Source of the DNA: Alistipes excrementigallinarum
Lineage (GTDB): Bacteria; Bacteroidota; Bacteroidia; Bacteroidales; Rikenellaceae
NCBI GenBank assembly: GCA_019112825.1
Contig: DXIP01000008.1
Coordinates: 62,001-126,000 of the forward strand
Direction of reading: 5' to 3'
Length of the DNA: 64,000 nucleotides
Shown: positions 8,149 through 16,566 of the stretch, piece by piece
Layout of the letters: the number at the start of each line of letters is the position of its first letter
Position numbering within the stretch: the stretch's first letter is position 1
Program-made: the position numbers and the translations under genes
Notes under the pieces: generated by a model
Databases searched by the model: none
What the model saw: the letters and a program-made list of their open reading frames with translations, nothing else
Told to the model about the DNA's origin: nothing

Positions 8149-8268
8149 GTGCCCGTTCCGGACTGTTCCGGCGGCGGGGCGGACGTTTTTTTGTGTCCGT
8201 TCCGGACTGCTCCGGCGGCTGGGCGGACGCTTTTTTGTGCCCGGTTCGGGCCGCTCCGGCGGCGGGAC
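8141..8268. repeat. Three tandem units of about 44 bp
   Basis: Units start at 8141, 8185 and 8229 (third shorter, about 40 bp). Each begins with G(C/T)TTTTTT, continues TGTGCCCGTTCCGGACTG-like sequence and ends CGGCGG.GGGCGGAC. Because each unit repeats the run of T preceded by a GC-rich GGGCGGAC arm, the array also repeats a terminator-like half. Confidence 0.75.
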
Positions 8269-8319
8269 GCCCCTTTCCGGGCGGGGAGCGCTCCGCCGTG
8301 CTGTCCCGCAGCGGAAAAA

Positions 8320-8352
8320 TTTGCAGGTAACCCGATTTTTTTCATACCTTTG
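8320..8352 (+). promoter_or_regulatory. cdd promoter (-33 TTTG and -7 TACCTTTG)
   Basis: TTTG at 8320-8323 and TACCTTTG at 8345-8352 are separated by 21 bp, close to the textbook Bacteroidetes arrangement. The start of cdd lies 27 bp downstream. Confidence 0.75.
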
Positions 8353-8379
8353 TAATTCACCCCTTAATCGAAAGGAGTT

Positions 8380-8841
8380 ATGGAAAAGCAGTTCCGTTTC
8401 AATTACGAGCACTACGCCTCGCTCGAGGCGATGCCCGAGGCCGACCGGCAGCTGGTCCGCGAAGCCGAGCGGGCTACGGCCAATGCCCATGCCCCCTATT
8501 CGGAATTCCGCGTCGGCGCCGCCGCACGGCTGCGCAGCGGCCGGATTCTCTACGGCAGCAACTTCGAAAGCGAGGTCTACCCCGCCGGACTCTGTGCCGA
8601 ACGTTCGCTGATGTTCTACGCCGAGGCCAACTATGCCGACGACCCCATCGAGTCGCTGGCCATCGCCTCCCGCCCCTCGGAGCGCGAGTGCTACCCCTGC
8701 GGGCAGTGCCGCCAGGTGATGGTCGACGTCGAACGCCGGCAACAGAGCCCCATGCGCGTCATCATGAGCGGCGGCGGCACGGCTTCGGTCGTCGAATCGG
8801 CCGCGCTGCTGCTCCCCTTCACCTTTTCGCTGAAATCCTGA
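8380..8841 (+). CDS. cdd: Cytidine deaminase
   Basis: A 153-residue homotetrameric-type cytidine deaminase converting cytidine or deoxycytidine to the uridine form in pyrimidine salvage. The zinc site is complete: CAE at residues 72-74 (Cys ligand and catalytic Glu) and PCGQC with Cys107 and Cys110. Substrate-binding SEFRVGAAA and GSNFES blocks precede them. Length is normal. First gene of a tight unit with the RluA-type gene (7-bp gap) and dtd (9-bp gap), driven by the promoter at 8320-8352. Confidence 0.93.
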   Translation: MEKQFRFNYEHYASLEAMPEADRQLVREAERATANAHAPYSEFRVGAAARLRSGRILYGSNFESEVYPAGLCAERSLMFYAEANYADDPIESLAIASRPSERECYPCGQCRQVMVDVERRQQSPMRVIMSGGGTASVVESAALLLPFTFSLKS

Positions 8842-8848
8842 TTGCGGC

Positions 8849-9547
8849 ATGTTCCGACCCGAAGATATCCTCTACGAAGACAACCACCTGCTGGTGGTCA
8901 ACAAGCATTGCGGCGACCTGGTGCAGCCCGACCCTTCGGGCGAGAGTGCGCTCGAGGACCAAATCAAGGCCTACCTCAAGGTGCGCGATGCCAAGCCCGG
9001 CGCCGTCTTTCTGGGTGTGGTCCACCGCATCGACCGTCCGGTGAGCGGCGCGGTGCTCTTCGCCAAGAGCTCCAAGGCCCTCACGCGGCTCAACGAGATG
9101 CTCCGTCAGGGACGCATCCGCAAGAGCTACTGGGCGCTCACCGAGCAGACCCCCTCGCCCGAAGAGGGGGAGCTGCACCACTACATCGTGCGCGACGCCC
9201 GCAACAACCGCTCGCGGGCCTACGACGCCCCGAAGCCCGAGAGCAAGGAGGCGCTCCTGCGCTACCGGACCCTCGGCCGGGGAACCCATTATACGCTCGT
9301 CGAGGTCGAGCTGCTGACGGGCCGCCACCACCAGATTCGGGCACAGCTTGCCAAAATCGGCTGTCCGATTCGCGGCGACCTGAAGTACGGCGCCCGCCGC
9401 TCGAATCCCGACGGCGGCATCTCGCTCCACTCGCGGCGCGTCGCCTTCGAGCACCCGGTGCGTCACGAGGAGCTCGTCGTGACGGCCCCCGTGCCGGCAG
9501 GCGACAACCTGTGGCGCTACTTCGAAGAGCTTCACCCCGACGATTGA
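8849..9547 (+). CDS. RluA family RNA pseudouridine synthase
   Basis: A 232-residue RluA/RluC/RluD-type enzyme converting uridine to pseudouridine in rRNA or tRNA. The catalytic block VHRIDRPVSGAVLFAK near residue 57 contains the essential Asp; the later blocks VEVELLTGRHHQIRAQL and IRGDLKYGA are also typical. No S4 RNA-binding domain is present, so it is the short RluA-like form. Target nucleotide cannot be assigned. Middle gene of the cdd unit. Confidence 0.88.
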   Translation: MFRPEDILYEDNHLLVVNKHCGDLVQPDPSGESALEDQIKAYLKVRDAKPGAVFLGVVHRIDRPVSGAVLFAKSSKALTRLNEMLRQGRIRKSYWALTEQTPSPEEGELHHYIVRDARNNRSRAYDAPKPESKEALLRYRTLGRGTHYTLVEVELLTGRHHQIRAQLAKIGCPIRGDLKYGARRSNPDGGISLHSRRVAFEHPVRHEELVVTAPVPAGDNLWRYFEELHPDD

Positions 9548-9556
9548 CCCGCAGCC

Positions 9557-10009
9557 ATGAGAGTACTGATTCAACGCGTCCGCAGCGCCTCGGTCACCAT
9601 CGACGGGCAGCTGCACTCCTCCATCGGGGCGGGGCTGCTGCTCCTTGTGGGCATCACGGCCGACGACGGGGCGGAGGATATCGAATACCTGGCCGGAAAG
9701 GTGGTGCGGCTGCGGATTTTCGACGACGAGCGTGGGGTGATGAACCTTGACGTGGGGCAGGCGGGCGGCGACATCATGGTCGTCAGCCAGTTTACGCTCA
9801 TGGCCTCGACGCGCAAGGGAAACCGCCCCTCCTACATCGCGGCAGCCCCCGAGCCTGTCTCGCGGCCGCTCTATGAGCGCTTTGTGGCGGCGGTCGAGGC
9901 GCTGACGGGCCGACGGGTGGCCACCGGAGTGTTCGGCGCCGACATGCAGGTGGCGCTGGTCAACGACGGTCCGGTGACCATCTGGATGGACTCCCGCCGG
10001 CGGGAGTAG
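9557..10009 (+). CDS. dtd: D-aminoacyl-tRNA deacylase
   Basis: A 150-residue DTD that hydrolyses D-amino acids (and glycine mischarged on tRNA-Ala) from tRNA. Family motifs present are SQFTL with the threonine at residue 80 and, near residue 136, NDGPVTI, the Gly-Pro motif that enforces chirality from the partner subunit. N-terminus MRVLIQRVRSASVTIDG is canonical, as is length. Last gene of the cdd unit. Confidence 0.94.
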   Translation: MRVLIQRVRSASVTIDGQLHSSIGAGLLLLVGITADDGAEDIEYLAGKVVRLRIFDDERGVMNLDVGQAGGDIMVVSQFTLMASTRKGNRPSYIAAAPEPVSRPLYERFVAAVEALTGRRVATGVFGADMQVALVNDGPVTIWMDSRRRE

Positions 10010-10308
10010 CCGTGCGGAGAGGAGCGCGGGGCGTGCGCAGAAAGACCTCGGAACGCTTTGCATGCAGGAGTGCGGAGGCGGCGGGGAAGCCGGAACCCGA
10101 AAGGAGACGCCTGGAACGCTGCCGGAAAGTGCCGGGGATGTTGGAAAAGCCGGGAATGCCGGGAATGCCTCCCCCCTGCCGGTGTGAGGCGGCGGGACGT
10201 CGGGCGCTCGGAACGGCACGGCGACAAACGACAAGACAACAAGACGACAATACGACAATACGACACATGTCACGAATATCGAAAACCATTAACCGTTAAA
10301 CATTTGCG
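10010..10308. other. 299-bp gap, no gene seen
   Basis: GC-rich with short repeated words (GCCGGGAATGCCGGGAATGCC around 10150, and GACAATACGACAATACGAC around 10248). The last 50 bases before the nuclease gene are AT-richer but I find no exact TAnnTTTG box. Confidence 0.5.
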
Positions 10309-11847
10309 ATGAAGAAATTTTTTACCCTGTTTGTGGCCGTGCTGGCGTGGGCCGCAATGTCGTGCAGCGACAAGGAGAGCTCGGAGCCCCGACTCGACCC
10401 GCCCTTCCAAGCGGTCTTCGTTTCGGACACGGGCGACAACGGAGCCCTGCTCTACGGCCGTTACGACGGCGCCAGCGTGGGGCAGGTGAAGGCTGCCGGC
10501 TTTGCCTGCCGGCCCGCCGGAGGCTCGGAGAGCTATGTGGCCACCCCGGGCGACGAGTGGGACCAGACGCACGTGGTGCTGCAGCTCGACGGTCTGAAGT
10601 CGGGCACCGAATATGAATTCTATTGCTACGTCGAGGCGGGCGGCATGCGCTACAACTCGCCCGTGGTCACCTTCCGGACCACCGGCACGCCGAGCGACGA
10701 CCCCGACCCGGACGACCCCCAGGCCGAGGAGCCCCGCTTCGGAACCCCCTCCTTCACGGAGGTAGGCTCCTCGTCGGCGCAGCTGAGCTGCACCTACACC
10801 TACGCGGGTACGGAGTCGGTCAGCGAGGCCGGATTCTACTACCACACCTCGGGCAGCACGGCCGAGCAGAAGGTTGCCGCAGCCGGCGTCGCTTCGCCCG
10901 TCGCATGCCGGCTCGAGGGGCTTGCGGCCTCCACCGAGTACCTTGCGGCGGCCTATGTGGTGGTTGCCGGCCGCGAGTACCGCAGCCAGGAGGCGTCGTT
11001 CACCACCTCGGCGCAGAGCACGGGCGGAGGCTCGGCGGCCAAGTTCTCGGGTTGGCCCGAGCTGTTGGCCGAGGATGACTCGAACAGCGACTACTACTAT
11101 GCCTACCACCTCTGTCCCGACCTGAAGACCTCCCGCGGCGACAAGGCGCGCAACTATACGGTCTGCTTCAGCGCCGAGCACCACTGCCCGGTGTGGGTCG
11201 CCGCCCCGCGTCACGAGTCCTACGAAGGTTCGGCCAACCGTACCAACGCCTACAAGGCCGACCCGGACATCCCCGCCGACATCCAGTACTACAGCAAGTC
11301 GACGGGCGGCGGCTGCAACAAGGGCCACATGCTCGGCTCGGCCGAGCGCACCTGCACGAGCAGCGTCAACCGCCAGGTCTTCTACTACTCGAACATCGCG
11401 CCGCAGTACTCGAGCGGCTTCAACACCGGCGGCGGTGGCTGGAACATCCTCGAGGACTGGATTGACACGAAGGTCTGCGCCGATACGACCTATCTGGTCA
11501 TCGGTACCTACTTCGAGAAGTATACGGACCGCTACGGCAACTCCGCCTCGCCGAAGAAAATCTCGTTCGGCGACCGTAACGACGTCTCCTGCCCCACGAT
11601 GTTCTACATCGCCGTGCTGCGGACCAAGTCGGGAAATACGAAAAAGTCGGTGGTCGAGTGTTCGGCCGACGAGCTGATGTGCGCCGTCTTCGTACGCTGC
11701 CACAACAACAACCTCAAGGGCAAGGCGGTTTCGGCGAAGGACATGATTTCGGTGCGTGAGCTCGAGCAGCTCACCGGCTTCGACTACTTCCCCAACGTGC
11801 CCAATGCACCGAAGGATACCTACAACCCCTCGGACTGGGGGCTCTGA
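10309..11847 (+). CDS. Lipoprotein with Fn3-like domains and DNA/RNA non-specific endonuclease domain
   Basis: A 512-residue surface lipoprotein. Lipobox AMSC with cysteine at 19; two Fn3-like beta domains at about 30-130 and 140-232, each ending in a TTSA or FRTTG-type strand with a Pro/Asp/Gly linker between; then a NUC1-type nuclease domain from about 240 to the end. Nuclease motif CNKGHML has the catalytic histidine at residue 340; the usual preceding Asp-Arg is Asn-Lys here. The magnesium-site asparagine is in YSNIAPQ and the conserved Trp-x-x-x-Glu follows. Likely degrades extracellular nucleic acid for nutrition or defence, at the cell surface. It is followed by the radical SAM gene after 4 bp, so the two may share a transcript. 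Confidence 0.82.
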   Translation: MKKFFTLFVAVLAWAAMSCSDKESSEPRLDPPFQAVFVSDTGDNGALLYGRYDGASVGQVKAAGFACRPAGGSESYVATPGDEWDQTHVVLQLDGLKSGTEYEFYCYVEAGGMRYNSPVVTFRTTGTPSDDPDPDDPQAEEPRFGTPSFTEVGSSSAQLSCTYTYAGTESVSEAGFYYHTSGSTAEQKVAAAGVASPVACRLEGLAASTEYLAAAYVVVAGREYRSQEASFTTSAQSTGGGSAAKFSGWPELLAEDDSNSDYYYAYHLCPDLKTSRGDKARNYTVCFSAEHHCPVWVAAPRHESYEGSANRTNAYKADPDIPADIQYYSKSTGGGCNKGHMLGSAERTCTSSVNRQVFYYSNIAPQYSSGFNTGGGGWNILEDWIDTKVCADTTYLVIGTYFEKYTDRYGNSASPKKISFGDRNDVSCPTMFYIAVLRTKSGNTKKSVVECSADELMCAVFVRCHNNNLKGKAVSAKDMISVRELEQLTGFDYFPNVPNAPKDTYNPSDWGL

Positions 11848-11851
11848 CGCC

Positions 11852-12850
11852 ATGACCTATCCCTGGGGAGACGACCGCAGGTTCAACTCCTATGCGGGCT
11901 ACTTCCGCCGGCTCTTCGGCGGGCGGGTCCAGAAACTCTCCGTCGATGCGGGCTTCACCTGCCCCAACCGCGACGGAACGCTCGGACGCGGGGGGTGTAC
12001 GTTCTGTGACAACGGAGCGTTCACCCCTTCGTACTGCCGTTCCGCGAAGAGCATCACGCAGCAAATCGACGAGGGCATCGCCTTCCACGCCCGGCGCTAC
12101 CGCTCGGCGGGGCGCTACCTGGTCTACTTCCAGTCCTACTCGAACACCTATGCGCCGCTCGAGCGGCTCCGGGCGCTCTACGGCGAGGCGCTGGCCCACC
12201 CGCAGGTGGCGGGCATCGTCGTGGGGACGCGTCCCGACTGCATCGACGAGGAGAAGCTTGACCTGCTGGCCGAGGTGGCGCGCGACCGCTACGTGGCCGT
12301 CGAGTACGGCATCGAGTCAACCTCGGACGAGACGCTGCGCGCTGTCCGCCGCGGCCACGACTTCGCCTGCGCCCGCCGTGCCGTGGAGCTCACCGCCCGG
12401 CGGGGGCTCCACGTCGGGGCGCACTTCATCCTCGGGCTCCCGGGCGAGAGCGACGAGATGCTGCTCCGCCAGGTCGGGACCATCAACTCGCTGCCGCTCA
12501 CGACGGTCAAGTTCCACCAGCTGCAGCTCTTCCGCGGCACGGCCCTGGCCGCCGAGTACGACGCCGACCCGACGCGCTTCCGCTTCTGGACCCCCGGGCA
12601 GTACATCGACCTCTTCGTCGAGGTGCTGCGCCGCCTGCGGCCCGACCTGGTGGTCGAACGCTTTGCCGGCGAGGCTCCTCCGCGCTACCACTACGGCCCC
12701 GGATGGGGACTCGTGCGCAACGAAACACTCTGGACGATGCTCGAAAAAAGATTGGAGGAGCTCGATGCATATCAAGGCGAAATTTTTATATCTTTGCAGG
12801 AAGAACGGGCAGCCGGGGATGTCTCTGCGCACCCTTCCCGCAACCCTTAA
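11852..12850 (+). CDS. TIGR01212 family radical SAM protein (YhcC-like)
   Basis: A 332-residue radical S-adenosylmethionine enzyme. The 4Fe-4S cluster motif is CPNRDGTLGRGGCTFC (the spacing C-x10+-C-x2-C peculiar to this family) near residue 31, preceded by KLSVDAGFTCPN. Further family blocks are YFQSYSNTYAP, VVGTRPDCI, VEYGIES and HFILGLPGES. The reaction is unknown; relatives are widely conserved in bacteria and are often near RNA-related genes. ATG at 11852 gives the typical MTYPWGDDRRFNSY start. The 3' end contains the promoter of the next gene. Confidence 0.9.
   Translation: MTYPWGDDRRFNSYAGYFRRLFGGRVQKLSVDAGFTCPNRDGTLGRGGCTFCDNGAFTPSYCRSAKSITQQIDEGIAFHARRYRSAGRYLVYFQSYSNTYAPLERLRALYGEALAHPQVAGIVVGTRPDCIDEEKLDLLAEVARDRYVAVEYGIESTSDETLRAVRRGHDFACARRAVELTARRGLHVGAHFILGLPGESDEMLLRQVGTINSLPLTTVKFHQLQLFRGTALAAEYDADPTRFRFWTPGQYIDLFVEVLRRLRPDLVVERFAGEAPPRYHYGPGWGLVRNETLWTMLEKRLEELDAYQGEIFISLQEERAAGDVSAHPSRNP
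12789..12796 (+). promoter_or_regulatory. YitT promoter inside the end of the radical SAM gene
   Basis: TATCTTTG exactly fits TAnnTTTG, in an AT-rich patch (AAATTTTTATATC) that interrupts GC-rich coding sequence. The next gene starts 68 bp downstream. Confidence 0.55.
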
Positions 12851-12863
12851 AAAACTACCCGCC

Positions 12864-13757
12864 ATGAAAACCCTGCGTATCGAAAATCTCCTGCTCCATG
12901 TCAAGGAATACTTTCTGATGGCCCTCGGCATGATGCTCTACTCGTTCGGCTGGATTGGCTGCATCATGCCGGCCCGTGGCGTGGGCGGCGGCGCGGCCGG
13001 TCTGTCGCTGGTGCTGTGCCATGCGCTCGAGCAGGTGGGCTTCCACATCCAGATTGGTACGATGGTCTTCATCCTCAATGCCGTGCTGCTGCTTATCGCG
13101 GGCTTCATCGTGGGGTGGAACTTCGGCGTGAAGACGATTTTCTGCGTGGTGGTCATCTCGCTGGGCATGAACTTCTGGCAGGACGTGCTGCCCGAGGGTG
13201 ACTTCCTCCATCTGGAGCGCATTCTGGCGGTGATTCTGGGCGGTATCCTGGCCGGCATCGGCATCGCGCTCTGCTTCGCGCAGGGCGGCTCGACGGGCGG
13301 CACGGACATCGTGGCGATGATTATCAACAAGTACCGGACGGTCAGCTACGGCAAAATCCTCATCTTTTCGGACTTCGTCATCATCGGCTCGTCGATGCTC
13401 GTGGGCTTCCACATCGACACGGTGATTTACGGTTACGTGATGACGGCCGTCGTCGGCTATACGGTCGACATGATTATGGCGGGCAACCAGCAGTCGAGCC
13501 AGGTGCTCATCGTGACGCACGACTATGAGAAGATGGCCGACGCAATCGCCAACAACATTCACCGCGGCGTGACGCTCATCGACTCCGAGGGGTGGTACTC
13601 CAAGGAGAAGTCCAAGGTGGTGATGGTGGTCTGCCGCAAGCGCGAGACCTCCATGATTCTGAAGTTCGCCAAGACCATCGACCCCGACGCCTTCATGACC
13701 GTTGGTTCGGTGATGGGCGTCTACGGCAAGGGCTTCGAGGCGCTCAACAAACTCTGA
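12864..13757 (+). CDS. YitT family membrane protein with DUF2179 domain
   Basis: A 297-residue inner-membrane protein of unknown transport or sensory role. Five to six hydrophobic helices occupy residues about 15-195 (the YitT/DUF161 part, with the glycine-rich PARGVGGGAAGLS and FAQGGSTGGTDIV loops that recur in this family), followed by the cytosolic DUF2179 domain from about 205 to the end, which carries VLIVTHDYEKMADAI and ends KGFEALNKL. Length and architecture are normal. It lies 13 bp after the radical SAM gene but has its own promoter box at 12789. Confidence 0.87.
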   Translation: MKTLRIENLLLHVKEYFLMALGMMLYSFGWIGCIMPARGVGGGAAGLSLVLCHALEQVGFHIQIGTMVFILNAVLLLIAGFIVGWNFGVKTIFCVVVISLGMNFWQDVLPEGDFLHLERILAVILGGILAGIGIALCFAQGGSTGGTDIVAMIINKYRTVSYGKILIFSDFVIIGSSMLVGFHIDTVIYGYVMTAVVGYTVDMIMAGNQQSSQVLIVTHDYEKMADAIANNIHRGVTLIDSEGWYSKEKSKVVMVVCRKRETSMILKFAKTIDPDAFMTVGSVMGVYGKGFEALNKL

Positions 13758-14028
13758 CCGAGGGCCGGGAGGTGTGAAGCCGAAGGGGCTGAGAGGCTGA
13801 GACCGAAGGGGCCGGAGGTCGCGAGACCGAGAGCCGGGAGGCTCTGCGCACCGTGCCGTCGGTTCGGGCGTTGGCCCGCCGCTGCCCGCAGCCCGGACGA
13901 TAACCCCTTCCGCCGACTGCCGCTGCCCGTTGCAACCCATGCTCCGCAGCTGGTGCGTCGCACGACGCCGCGCCTCGCTTCGCGGAGCTTTGCTTTTGCT
14001 GTTACCATAACCTTTTGCTGAACATTCC

Positions 14029-16566
14029 GTGTCCCGGTTTGCCGATATCGTCCTTCCGCTGGCGCAACCCGCCTACACCTTCGCCGTTCCCGAGGGGATG
14101 ACCCTCGCCGAAGGGCAGGCCGTCCTGGTCCAGTTCGGCGCCAACCGCTACTATACGGGCATCGTCTGGCGGCTGCACGATCGCCGTCCCGACTTCCGGC
14201 GCATCAAGCCCGTGCTGCGCCCCTTGTACGGTGTCCAGCTGCTCGGCGAGGAGCAGCGCCGCTTCTGGGAATGGGTCGCCTCCTACTACATGTGCTCGCT
14301 GGGCGAGGTGATGCGCGTGGCGCTCCCCGCCCTGATGAAGCCGAGCGGCAGCTCCGAGGAGGAGTTCGCCGCCGGGGAATTCCGTCCCCGCAGCGAGACC
14401 TGGTTCTCGCTCTGCGAGGAGTTCCGCTCGGAGGAGCGCCTCCACGAGCTCTTCGAGAAGCTGGGCCGCCGCGCTCCGCGCCAGTACGAGGCGCTGCTCG
14501 AAATCGTCGCGGCGCTGCTGCCCGACCCCCAAAATGCCGCCGGCATACCCGCCTCCGACAATGCTCTGGCGACGACCGCCGCCTGCTCCGATGCCACCTG
14601 CTCCGATGTCGTTCCGGAGGCCGCCGGCACACCCTCCGACACGGCCCCCATGGCGGCTGATGCCGCTTCGGCTCCTACCTCCGGCGACCCCTCCGAATCC
14701 TCCTCCGATGCCCCCTCCGAGGGTGGCACCTCCGCTTCCGACGCCTCCCTCTCCGCCTCTTGTGATGCGGAGGCCCTTCTGGCGGCGCCGCTGCCGCCCG
14801 AGGCTCTGGCGGGAGCCATTCCCCGCCGCCTGCTGGCGGCCGAGCGGCCGGTGCTCCACCAGCTCGAACGCAAGGGGGTCATCCGCGCGGAGGAGCGCGA
14901 GCGGCAGCCGGGCGCGGCGCAGGACGTGCGCTTCCGCCTGCCGACCCTCTCGCCCGCCCAGGGGCGCTGCCTGACCCAAATCCGCGAGCTCTTCGCCTCC
15001 CGGACAGGCGTGCTGCTGCACGGCGTCACGGGGTCGGGCAAGACCGAAATCTACATCCATCTGATTGCCGAGACGCTGCGCCGCGGCGACGACGTGCTGC
15101 TGCTCGTCCCCGAGATTGCCCTCACGGCGCAGCTGGTCGAGCGCATGGAGCGTATCTTCGGCAGCCGCGTGACGGTCTACCACTCGCGCCTTACGGAGCG
15201 CGCCCGCACGGAGACCTACCTGCGCCTCTGCCGCTCCGAGGGGGGCGAGTTCGTCGTGGGGGCCCGCTCGGCGCTCTTCCTGCCGCTGCGGCGGCTGCGG
15301 CTGGTGGTCGTCGACGAGGAGCACGACACGAGCTACAAGCAGTCCGACCCGGCGCCGCGCTACAATGCCCGCGACTGCGCCGTGGTGGCGGCCAGCCTCT
15401 TCGGGGGGCATGTGCTGCTGGGAAGCGCCACCCCTTCGCTCGAGACGTGGCTCAACGCTGCGCGGGGCAAGTACGGCAAGGTCGTGCTCGGGGAGCGCTA
15501 CGGCGAGGCGCGCCCGCCCCGCATCGTCATCTCCGACACGCTGCGCGCCGTCAAGCGGGGCGAGCGCAAGGCGCACTTCAACAAACAGCTGCTCGACGCC
15601 ATCGGCGAGCGGCTCGACAGGGGCGAGCAGGTGATGCTCTTCCAGAACCGGCGCGGCTTCTCGCCCTACGTCGAGTGCCCCGAGTGCGGGTGGACGGCCC
15701 GCTGCCCCAACTGCAACGTGACGCTGACCTACCACCGGGGAGGCTCCTCCGAGCGCCTCGTCTGCCACTACTGCGGCCATACGGAGGCCGTGCCGGTGAA
15801 GTGCCCCGCATGTCGGGTGACCGACCTGGCGCCGCGCGGCTTCGGCACCGAGAAGGTCGAGGAGGAGATTGCCCGCCTCTTCCCCCGGGCGCGCGTGGCG
15901 CGGCTCGACCGTGACAGCGTCACCTCGGAGCGCGCCTTCCGGAGCATCGTCGCCGGCTTTGCCCGCCACGACACGGACATTCTGGTCGGCACGCAGATGA
16001 TTTCGAAGGGGTTCGACTTCGAAGGGGTCTCGCTCGTGGGCATCCTCAATGCCGACAATCTGGTCAACAGCCCCGACTTCCGGGCCGCCGAGCGGGCCTT
16101 CCAGCTCATGACGCAGGTGGCCGGCCGCGCCGGGCGCCGCGCCGTGCCGGGCGAGGTCATCATCCAGACCTCCGACCCCGCGTCGCCCGTCATCCGCCAG
16201 GTGGCCGCCTCGGACTACGAGGCGATGGCCCGCCAGCAGCTTGCCGAGCGGCACACCTTCTTCTACCCGCCCTACGCCCGTCTGGTGGCGCTGACGCTCC
16301 GCCACCGCGACCCCGAGCTGCTGCACCGCGGCGCGCGGGCGCTGGCCGAGGCGCTCCGCAGCCGCTTCGGCCGCCGGGTGCTGGGCCCCATGACGCCCCC
16401 CGTCGACCGCATCCGCGGCGAATATCTGGCCGGCGTGCTGCTCAAGGTCGAGAGCGGCGCCTCGTTCACCCGCGCCCGCGAGGTGCTGCGCGAGGTGCTC
16501 GACGCCTTCGCCGCCGGGGAGGAGTTCCGCCGGATAAACCTTCAGTGCGATGTCGACCCTCAGTGA
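14029..16566 (+). CDS. priA: Primosomal protein N' (PriA helicase)
   Basis: An 845-residue replication-restart helicase that recognises stalled forks and loads DnaB. Order: DNA-binding 3'BD domain (1-100), winged-helix region, SF2 helicase core with Walker A GVTGSGKTE at 332-340 and DEEHD near 428, zinc-binding block with eight cysteines (CPECGWTARCPNC, then CHYCGH and CPAC) near 545-600, and helicase lobe 2 with GTQMISKGFDFEGVSLVG. An unusual low-complexity Ala/Ser/Thr/Asp segment of about 85 residues (about 165-250) separates the DNA-binding part from the helicase. Start codon is GTG. The 3' end overlaps comF by 17 bp, so the pair is cotranscribed. Confidence 0.93.
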   Translation: MSRFADIVLPLAQPAYTFAVPEGMTLAEGQAVLVQFGANRYYTGIVWRLHDRRPDFRRIKPVLRPLYGVQLLGEEQRRFWEWVASYYMCSLGEVMRVALPALMKPSGSSEEEFAAGEFRPRSETWFSLCEEFRSEERLHELFEKLGRRAPRQYEALLEIVAALLPDPQNAAGIPASDNALATTAACSDATCSDVVPEAAGTPSDTAPMAADAASAPTSGDPSESSSDAPSEGGTSASDASLSASCDAEALLAAPLPPEALAGAIPRRLLAAERPVLHQLERKGVIRAEERERQPGAAQDVRFRLPTLSPAQGRCLTQIRELFASRTGVLLHGVTGSGKTEIYIHLIAETLRRGDDVLLLVPEIALTAQLVERMERIFGSRVTVYHSRLTERARTETYLRLCRSEGGEFVVGARSALFLPLRRLRLVVVDEEHDTSYKQSDPAPRYNARDCAVVAASLFGGHVLLGSATPSLETWLNAARGKYGKVVLGERYGEARPPRIVISDTLRAVKRGERKAHFNKQLLDAIGERLDRGEQVMLFQNRRGFSPYVECPECGWTARCPNCNVTLTYHRGGSSERLVCHYCGHTEAVPVKCPACRVTDLAPRGFGTEKVEEEIARLFPRARVARLDRDSVTSERAFRSIVAGFARHDTDILVGTQMISKGFDFEGVSLVGILNADNLVNSPDFRAAERAFQLMTQVAGRAGRRAVPGEVIIQTSDPASPVIRQVAASDYEAMARQQLAERHTFFYPPYARLVALTLRHRDPELLHRGARALAEALRSRFGRRVLGPMTPPVDRIRGEYLAGVLLKVESGASFTRAREVLREVLDAFAAGEEFRRINLQCDVDPQ

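Larger units (their letters stand above)
8034..8379. other. 346-bp gap with terminator, 44-bp repeats and promoter
   Basis: The gap holds, in order, a terminator-like hairpin for the SIMPL gene (8097-8148), three tandem units of about 44 bp (8141-8268) and the cdd promoter (8320-8352). No gene is supported. Confidence 0.6.

Noticed and set aside
13758..14028. Repeat-like words (GGGCCGGGAGG, GACCGAAGGGGC) between yitT and priA
   Set aside because: Two partial copies only, with no consistent period, so not reported as an array. TAACCTTTTG before priA does not fit the -7 consensus spacing.
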